From the NCBI GenBank assembly GCA_944470555.2, contig OX104128.1, forward strand, positions 59,279,257 to 59,343,256: 64,000 nucleotides of DNA. The letters run 5' to 3'. Shown here one piece after another: positions 56,720 through 64,000 of this stretch. The DNA comes from Heterobilharzia americana. Lineage: Eukaryota; Platyhelminthes; Trematoda; Strigeidida; Schistosomatidae. The position numbers and the translations under genes were made by a program. Every line of letters begins with the position of its first letter. Position 1 is the stretch's first letter. The notes under the pieces are model-generated. The model was given only the letters and a program-made list of their open reading frames with translations, ran no database searches and was not told the DNA's origin.

Positions 56720-57005
56720 GTTCCAAGTTTATATTAAGTATGAATTGACGTCAGCTGAAGAACTACTGAGAATCTAAAAAGACTGGAAAGCTGTTTTCTT
56801 CTACTAAGAAACTCCTTAACAATACACACCCATAACCTCTCCTTTTCGGGGATCGAACCTAGGGCCATCAGGTTTCGCAGAAACCATGTTACTACTGACC
56901 ACTGGGGTCAGAATCCATCGGTTCATGATTTCTTGCCTCTTTTAACTGATGATATAGCACAGGTCTTCATCTCACACCGTCGTTTGGTGTCTGTCATCAC
57001 GTCCG
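56720..57005 (-). mobile_element. Hammerhead SINE family 2, - strand arm plus internal region
   Basis: TTGACGTCAGCTGAAGAACT tail, GGGGATCGAACCTAGGGCC B-box-like, CTGACCACTGGGGTC head, then internal sequence (GTTCATGATTTCTTGCCTC, GATGATATAGCACAG) shared with 42895-42950. No inverted right arm is visible; the RTE copy at 57110 begins soon after. Core badly eroded. Confidence 0.55.
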
Positions 57006-57109
57006 ACTTGAATTTACCCTTACAGCACAGCTGTAAAAGGATACATTATGAAATTCCTAAAATAATTAGATTCAAAATATCAACTTTATATTTAAGTGTA
57101 TTATTAAAG

Positions 57110-57750
57110 AAAGTAGCCTCCTTCACCTATCTAGGCAGCACTGTTTCAACTACAGGCGGCACAGACGAGGATGTCAAAGCAGCCAAGATCGGAGAAGCAA
57201 GATAGGCGTTCATTAACCTGAAACCATTGTGGAGATCTTCTGCATTCAGCGTGAACGACATCCGGATTCTCAACACCAACGTCAAATCAGTGATTCTGTA
57301 TGGCTGAGAGACTTGACGCGTTACGAAACGGATTTCCAACAAACTACAGACATTCATCAACAACTCCCTACGCTGGCTCGATACTGAAGATCAGATAGCC
57401 AGAATAATAAGAATAAGCAACAAGGAACTCTGGCCTGGCGACGAACCAACCAAGAATCTATCACCCAACAAATATGCACTGGAAGGAAGTGGAGATGGAT
57501 TGGACATGCACTGAGAAGGCCAACGACTGGGGACATCACGTGCTAGGCTAGGCCGTCGAGTGGAACCCCGATGGGAAGCGACGAGTTGGGCATCCTTGTT
57601 GAGGGTGACATAGAGGAGATCGCGTGAAGAAGAAATGAGAGCTTGTGGGCAGTCGTGGAATCAGGTCCAAAAGATTTCAGAGAAGAGAGTGGAATGGAGA
57701 CGTGCTACTGAAGGCCTACGTTCCATTAGGAAACCAAGCGACAAATAATA
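57110..57750 (+). mobile_element. RTE-like element 3' part, left copy of tail-to-tail pair
   Basis: Encodes VASFTYLGSTVSTTGGTDED, then FINLKPLWRSSAFSVNDIRI and the RT C-terminal domain, to the 3' end near 57745 (GGAAACCAAGCGACAAAT) followed by ATAATAATAATAA. 5'-truncated and frameshifted. It is nearly identical, inverted, to 59150-59790. Confidence 0.8.
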
Positions 57751-57759
57751 TAATAATAA

Positions 57760-59145
57760 TAAAATCGACAAAATACGACAGTAATCAAGGCATCCATTTG
57801 CAAACTGTTCTCCAACATCAACTGATTGGACCGGTGAAAACTTTGGAGTTTCTAATAATAATAGTAATAATAATATATTTCGAATGATGAGTTATACCAA
57901 CATATGCCACTTTTATAGGCAATATTTTAATGTTATTATCTTACTGAAGCTGTAAACGTCAAAAAGAAATAAATCATAGTTCTATATAAAGTCTTCTGGA
58001 GTAAACAATTGTTTAGATATTGCTTGTCACAAATATTGGTTAGAAGCGATATCATTAAACAGCAGTGGGGAAAATTACTGAGGATATAATCACTCAGTAC
58101 GAGAAGGAATAGTGAGTCATCAAATCTATTCGAGTATATTGCATATCGAATGTTGAGAACAAATGAATCCGGGGATAGGTCTGTATTCAATAAGTTTTTA
58201 CTGTCTACAGATGGCAAGTGAATCTAGAGTTAAATACTGGGATGGTCGGCGGCGGCAAATTTGGGTCCGATATTGTATGATGTCATGCAGAGTGTGGCAG
58301 TTGTTTAGGTCTATAATGTTGTAAACATAGTCATTAGAATAAGTAAAGCCAGGGATTCAATTCTATCCAGCTGCCGTTGTCATATTATGGTGGGAATTTA
58401 AGAGGTCACTTTCGGTTAGCTTCGCTTTCAGGTGAGTGGTTGTCAGGACTGAAAGGACTTGCATGTTTGCATGCAAATGGCATTTTATACCAACATTTCT
58501 AGTTGCTCTCCCAAATGGAGCTATGTATTTAGGAGAGGTTGTAGTCCGGGATGAATTGTCTAGTTCCTGGTGATTTGGCATCTCTAGGTGATAAAAGATG
58601 ATAGTTCTCACGTGTTGAATGGAAGTTCGAAGTGCATCTTGGTATTCAGTGTGCTGGTATGATCCGCCATCATAATCTGCATATCGGGTGATAAAGAGAA
58701 ACATAGAGGCACGAGAAATGAAGTTAGTTGTCTTAGAATTTGGGGAATCAATATTGTCAACAAGAGTATCTAAAGAGGACATGAGGAGTAAGGGGGCTAT
58801 ATAGTTCTATATACCACTTGTAGAATATCTTTGAAGTTTCATGTAGTACATTCCTCGCATCCTAGTTTAATCTGTATTACAAATCCTTAAAGATAGTGAC
58901 TTTGCTTGCATTTGTGTACCAATGATAGCTTTGATATACACTTTCAGGGTTAGGGGAAGATAGTTACTATAATCCTAAGGCAAGGCAGGGTGAAGGGCGT
59001 ATGTTGGGTCGAATCACCTCAGATAAGGGTGCTTTCCCTAAGTCCCAACCATCAGATCTGCCATCTCACGCGACAACCATGATTTATTACGCCCCGTCTA
59101 CTACGGTGAAACTTATTGTTACTGAGCATTGTCCTGGATAAATAA
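57760..59145. other. Unrecognised 1.4-kb segment between inverted RTE copies
   Basis: Not related by eye to other repeats in the window. Contains the 139-codon open frame at 58363-58782 and a GCATGTTTGCATGC near-palindrome near 58462. Confidence 0.4.
58363..58782 (-). CDS. Unrecognised 139-codon open frame
   Basis: ATG-initiated frame on the - strand beginning MSSLDTLVDNIDSPNSKTTN, with HTEYQDALRTSIQHVRTIIF and PKYIAPFGRATRNVGIKCHL further on. No membrane segment, zinc ligands or known domain are visible, and the composition is rich in Thr, Ser, His and Asn. Outside transposon remnants it is the longest open frame in the 3' half of the window. It may be a real exon, part of an unrecognised mobile element, or a chance frame. 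I do not assign a function. Confidence 0.2.
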   Translation of the reverse strand: MSSLDTLVDNIDSPNSKTTNFISRASMFLFITRYADYDGGSYQHTEYQDALRTSIQHVRTIIFYHLEMPNHQELDNSSRTTTSPKYIAPFGRATRNVGIKCHLHANMQVLSVLTTTHLKAKLTESDLLNSHHNMTTAAG

Positions 59146-59149
59146 TATT

Positions 59150-60545
59150 ATTAGTATTTGTCCCTTGGTTTCCTAATGGAACATAGGGCTTCAGTAGCAC
59201 GTCTCCATTCCACTCTCTTCTCTGAAATCTTTTGGACCTGATTCCACGACTGCCCACAAGTTCTCATTTCTTCCTCGCACGATCTCCTCTATGTCACCCT
59301 CAACAAGGATGCCCAACTCGTCGCTTCCCATCGGGGTTCCACTCGACGGCCTAGCCTAGCACGTGATGTCCCCAGTCGTTGGCCTTCTCAGTGCATGTCC
59401 AATCCATCTCCACTTCCTTCCAGTGCATATTTGTTGGGTGATAGATTCTTGGTTGGTTCGTCGCCAGGCCAGAGTTCCTTGTTGCTTATTCTTATTATTC
59501 TGGCTATCTGATCTTCAGTATCGAGCCAGCGTAGGGAGTTGTTGATGAATGTCTGTAGTTTGTTGGAAATCCGTTTCGTAACGCGTCAAGTCTCTCAGCC
59601 ATACAGAATCACTGATTTGACGTTGGTGTTGAGAATCCGGATGTCGTTCACGCTGAATGCAGAAGATCTCCACAATGGTTTCAGGTTAATGAACGCCTAT
59701 CTTGCTTCTCCGATCCTGGCTGCTTTGACATCCTCGTCTGTGCCGCTTGTAGTTGAAACAGTGCTGCCTAGATAGGTGAAGGAGGTTACTTCCCTTAAGT
59801 TTCTCCCGTTGATGGTGATTAGAGTTTGTTGTTTTTGTTGTTGTTGATGATGGTGTTGGTTGGGTATCTTCATCACCTCTGTCTTCTCTACATTCACACG
59901 AAGGAAGTCCCCTCTTCGCTGCCTCTCCTGACAACTTGTTAGTTTTCGCCTGTAGATCTTCCAGTTTGTGCGACATCAGACACAAGTCAGGTCTTTCTTA
60001 CCTGCAGCCTGTTCTGCTTCACTTGCCAGTGTTTCCTACCAGTGTCTTTTGTCTTTCCAAGCACTCTTCTTCACTTCTTTGTCCAGTGTAGTGTTTTATA
60101 CATTGTACTCAGTTCCTCTTCTCGTTGAGCATCCTTGCACTGGTTTATCTTCTGCTTCACCATCCTCCTCTCCTCTCCTCTATCAGCTTCCATGTGTCCA
60201 TCGAGATCCATTCCTTATCTTCTTTCTTCTTCCTTCCTAATACGCTTGGTTATGCAGGTTTCTTTCCACATCTCTTTCAAACAGTTCCAGTGTTCATCCA
60301 CACAGGTTTCTTCAGGGATGTTCCTCGATATCTCACATTTTATCTTGGTGGCTGACGTGAAGATGTCTTTTGAAGTTTCGTCCTTCAGTTTATGTTCTGG
60401 GTGTCGAACTTGAATTGTGGTCTATCACCAACGTCTTTGAATTGATTTCGAAGGTTCCTAGCACTAGATGGTGGTGTGAACCTACATCTGCTCCTCTTCT
60501 TAACCTTTTTTCAAGTACGCTGCGTCTCCACTTTCCTGTCGATAA
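59150..60545 (-). mobile_element. RTE-like element, right copy of tail-to-tail pair
   Basis: Read on the - strand from 60545: sequence matching 48130-48640 of the longer copy, an internal deletion, then a segment with CLMSHKLEDLQAKTNKLSGE (near 59985), ITSFTYLGSTVSTTSGTDED-type sequence (59790), and the C-terminal domain to the 3' end at 59150. The part 59150-59790 is nearly identical to 57110-57750, with one residue difference in a 78-codon frame. Endonuclease and catalytic palm are missing. Confidence 0.8.
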
Positions 60546-60794
60546 TTGTCATGTAATAGATAAAACCAAAACGTTCTAAACAATCTATCGATTTCCACAA
60601 AATCTTCCTAATAGAATTTGTAGTAGCATATTACGCAAATAGCCAAGGCTATGGGAATTAGAGAAAATAACCCTAGGTTTTGTGTAACAGAAATGTTTGT
60701 GTAACGCTTATCTGTCTCTTGGTTAGAGAAAAATTATTAAATGGCTTGAACGATAAATTCAGTTTTACATCGTTTTCTTCTTTTCTTACTCCCG

Positions 60795-60797
<3 letters not shown>

Positions 60798-60855
<58 letters not shown>
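60798..60855. repeat. (AT)29 microsatellite
   Basis: About 58 bp of alternating AT, preceded by CCCGTTC, where the repeat starts abruptly. Likely unstable in length. Confidence 0.9.
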
Positions 60856-60856
<1 letters not shown>

Positions 60857-61079
60857 GACTAGACAAGTTATTAGAAAACTGATAGCTAGGAGGAAATTTT
60901 TCTTTCAGTTTACAACTACATAACTTTCAAATATAAATTTTATCACTCCGTTCCAAATTCTGTGGCTTCAAACATAATGTTAATCAACTTCAGTCAAATT
61001 TGTAATTTCAGAACTTAATTTCACAAAATTGACCTAGTCTTACCATTTGAAGATAAACTAGCTAGATTCAGTATTGTAT

Positions 61080-62810
61080 AAAGCCATAGATGCCAGGAAA
61101 ACGGAAATAGTATTTATTCTGCTAAAGGCTTGTTAACTAAGCAACATAGAGAAGCTTAGAGAACAATAAGGAAAAATGATAACCTGATTATAAGTAAATC
61201 GAACAAAGCAGCAGGTATAATGCAAGTGGATAAGATGAAACACATTGAGAAAATGAACTTGCTACTGGACGACCAAACAAAGTATCAAAACTTTATAACG
61301 GTACAGATTTAAACGGCACAGCGGGGAAACAGTTAAAAAAAACTTCCTTAAAAAAATTAAAACATGAGGATATTATTTCTACTACTAAGTATAAGGCAAC
61401 TAAACCCCACAGGGTGTTACACACCATAATTGTATGGCCTACTTAAAGTCCATAGATTGCAACCTCCTCTTCACCCGGTTTTAGATATATCCAATTCCCT
61501 TTATCATAAAATTGTGAAGAAGCTAATCAGTTCTACAACCCCTACACAAACAATTTTGCAAAAGATGATAGCAAATATGTATTCGACTTCATCTCTAATA
61601 AATATGAACGCGAAACGTATGATTTCTTTATTCACCAATGTACTATTTCTCAAGGCAGTAGAACTCATTTGTCAGTAGATTTCAGAAACTCAGATTAATG
61701 TTAGACTTCCAGAAGATAGTATCAAACAATTACTTCTACAATACATCATGATTGTGCATTTCCTCTTTAGTAGTACATATTACACACAAATTGATAGAAT
61801 TACCATCAGCTTACTATTAGCTGACTTTTTTTACTTAAGTTGAGAATGGACCATTGAAAGATATCATAGGTAATCTGAATATGTATAAACATTGTATTGA
61901 TGACGCTTTCATTGTCCTTAATCAAAATGTTGATAAAAACAAATTGTCAAGAAAATTTGATGATGTTCATCTCTCACTTTAACTTGTAAAGAAGAACAAG
62001 AAAATATGCTACATGTTTATGATGTCCTATTGCTTAGAAGAGAAGATGGGTCACTCAGTAGAAGGGTGTACAGAAAGATCACATCTCTACGGATCAGTAT
62101 ATACATTCGATATAAAAGAAGCTTAATTAAATGTCTTGCAAACAGAGCCAGTAGGATCTGCTCCTATAATCTGAAACAATAGGAGTAAGAACATATTCAT
62201 AATATATTGCTAGAAATGGGTTACCCTCATAGTTTTATCAAGAGACATATGATGAACAAAATGAGTTAGAAATCTGGTCAAATGATTGCTCAAAAGAAAT
62301 CATTATTGATGAAGCTCTAGGTTAAAGGAGGTGCACCTGGTGGTGCTATTCCATAGGCTATCTACAGCTATTGGAAGAACCTTCTAAGCTGCTAACCTTT
62401 CTTGATCATTTTCTAGTCGGCCGATAAATGTTGCCCAGACAAAAAACAAGCTACCCAGTTCTGACACTTCTCTGTGCATTTATCACTTCAGCTGTTCCTG
62501 TGGAGAAAGCTATATTGGGCATACAGCTAGGCAGCTTAATAAACATGTTTCTGAGCACCTACCATCATGGCTACAAAAGGGACAAGTGAAGTCATGCCAC
62601 TGGTCATATAATAAACAAGACCAAAACGTTCAAAACCATCTATCGCATTGCACAAAATCTTTTGAATGGAATTCATACTCGCATTTTATATATAACTGAT
62701 GCTATGGCAACCAGAGAAAACAAACGTAATCTTTGTGCGGAAAAGTTTGTACAGCCTTTATCTATGCCTTGACCAGAGAAAACCTAACAAATGACTTCAA
62801 AGATAGATCC
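61080..62810 (+). mobile_element. Penelope-like element, longest copy
   Basis: Decayed ORF in three frames. Recognisable pieces are VQVDKMKHIEKM-like sequence (61220), YGLLKVHRLQPPLHPVLDIS (61430; the KxHK-type RT block), SLFTNVLF (61630; motif with the first catalytic Asp region lost to N), a HCIDDAFIVL region (61890; degenerate YVDDxF), and a GIY-YIG nuclease remnant at 62450-62600 (CIYHFSCSCGESYIGHTARQ, LNKHVSEHLPSWL). This RT plus GIY-YIG order defines Penelope-like elements. Stops and frameshifts make it inactive. Confidence 0.8.
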
Positions 62811-62894
62811 AGTTTCCATCCTCTTTCCATTTCATCACCCCTTACACACACGTTTATTTCTTTCTGGAGGTTTGTGGAGATCTATGAATTGATT

Positions 62895-63005
62895 TTAGCT
62901 TGAAATTCATCATGCACTATACAGCTGGAGGAACATTGGAAACCTGGGAGCACTTGAAAGCTGCTTCTTCCTAGTACCGGAGTCCTCAGCAGTACGCGCC
63001 GATGT
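62895..63005 (-). mobile_element. Hammerhead SINE family 2 fragment
   Basis: On the - strand: CGTACTGCTGAGGACTCCGG, then AGCAGCTTTCAAGTGCTCCC and the tail. The 5' core CTGAGGA is intact, but GAAA is GAAG and the triplet is TTC. It follows the Penelope-like element directly. Confidence 0.55.
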
Positions 63006-63009
63006 TTAT

Positions 63010-63585
63010 TTGCTGAGAATTTGGTTACCTACAAATTTTATTCTTTGTTATTACGCAACTTTTATTTTACTACGCCGATTATCCAAATGTTTGAAGTACC
63101 ATGCTGTTCCCACTATCCTTATCGTCACTGGGATTATTATTATTATTATTACTGTCTAGATATCCACTATTTGCATCCTTCATATCCTAGTTGCCACAGA
63201 CGTAAGAGTCCACCATAATTGGTTTGATGTTTAATATATGAAAAAACTTATCTATATCAGCGTAAAGCCCGATGAGAGCCAGTTGAAAACAATACCATTC
63301 GCTTATATGTCTTCTTCTAACATATTTGTTTGCCTAAACTTTGATCGTCTAAACACTTCACTCCTTAGTATTACGTAACTTCTATCACTTTTGAGCTACA
63401 TTAATTATCATTTTGACTATTTGAGATAGCCGTGGTTTAGCAGATTAGCATTTATACAGGGTACATTGACTGTTCAGTTGTCGGTATTTTCATACAGAAT
63501 GTTGTATAGCGAGTAAACTGATACAATATCACATACTGAGAATTCTGTACTGTAAATATAATTATGATTCTGAATAAAGCAAATA
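63010..63585. other. No recognised feature
   Basis: AT-rich; short ATT run near 63134-63150. A SINE family 3 tail word (GATAGCCGTGGTTTAGCAGA) lies near 63425. Confidence 0.3.
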
Positions 63586-63589
63586 TATT

Positions 63590-64000
63590 ATTTGTGCTGG
63601 GTGATGATTGAAGGTGAAATGAAAATTTGGACTACGGCCGGATTCGAACCAGTGACCGATGGTCTACCAATTGAGCTGCGAGGTTTGACTACTGACCGGA
63701 TTTTTACCTCACTTCAGTGACTATGGCTATCTCAGAAAGTCAAAGTGATAATCAATATGATGCTTAGGCTGTCTAATTCAATTATATTTAGATGAGAAGT
63801 CCTGACTAGGCAGTCAGTGTCAATACGATCAAGCGATAGTAACTCATCACGAATTCACATGGTAGTCGAGAAAAATCCTTGGTGATTGAAGTGAAATAAA
63901 AATCTGGTTAGCAGTCGGACCTCGTAGGTGAGTTGGTAGAGCATCGAACCGGAGACCCAGTGGTGGGTGTATCGAATACAGCTGCTGTCTAAACTTTCAC
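63590..64000. mobile_element. Inverted pair of tRNA-like SINE family 3
   Basis: - strand head at 63590-63705 (CCGGATTCGAACCAGTGACC, CTACCAATTGAGCTGCGAGG) and + strand head at 63915-64000 (GGACCTCGTAGGTGAGTTGG TAGAGCATCG). The intervening 200 bp includes GAAGTCCTGACTAGGCAGTC and AATACGATCAAGCGATAGT, shared with 30760-30830. The + copy runs off the window end. Confidence 0.6.

Noticed and set aside
60680..60862. 60-codon frame ending in an Ile-Tyr run
   Set aside because: It is made by the (AT)29 microsatellite.

Overview
The window looks like AT-rich nuclear DNA of a platyhelminth, most likely a blood fluke of the genus Schistosoma. The genus is inferred from repeat content: tRNA-derived SINEs with hammerhead-ribozyme remnants of the S. 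mansoni Sm-alpha type, RTE-like (SR2-like) non-LTR retrotransposons, Penelope-like elements with inverted terminal pseudo-LTRs, and small exons in long, repeat-filled introns. No bacterial, plasmid or phage features were seen.

Two protein-coding genes are supported, both on the + strand and in tandem. Gene 1 (about 616-11825, with its 5' part outside the window) has five phase-compatible exons. They encode the last ~264 residues of a protein I do not recognise. It has a Ser-rich segment, a leucine-rich helix, a Gly/Ala/Ser linker, an acidic stretch, and one C-terminal membrane segment followed by a proline-rich tail, which is a tail-anchored layout. Gene 2 (21737-37642) has six exons that join without a frame break into a 398-residue DHHC palmitoyltransferase. 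Its exon order and motifs (SxxDPGY, DHHC-CRD, TTxE, NPF/PaCCT) match ZDHHC12. Its first exon is only 112 nt.

Almost everything else is repeats. 0-11.8 kb: gene 1, with a 0.8-kb inverted repeat flanking its 88-nt exon and a MITE-like element in the next intron. 11.8-21.7 kb: gene 1 3' UTR with a G-quadruplex motif, then SINEs and the first copy of a 2.0-kb composite repeat. 21.7-37.6 kb: gene 2, with the second copy of the 2.0-kb repeat in intron 2, several non-LTR fragments, a Penelope-like element with inverted ends, and a second MITE copy. 37.6-64 kb: no convincing host gene; non-LTR, Penelope-like and SINE copies, two microsatellites, and stretches of unrecognised AT-rich DNA.

The most unusual structures are: (1) a SINE-like family present at three loci as head-to-head inverted dimers, each arm carrying a hammerhead-like core pointing outward; (2) the inverted repeat around an internal exon of gene 1; (3) the 2-kb direct repeats bracketing exons 1-2 of the palmitoyltransferase gene. 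Repeat boundaries are approximate, because they come from reading shared sequence by eye. Family names are from recognition of motifs, not from a database search.
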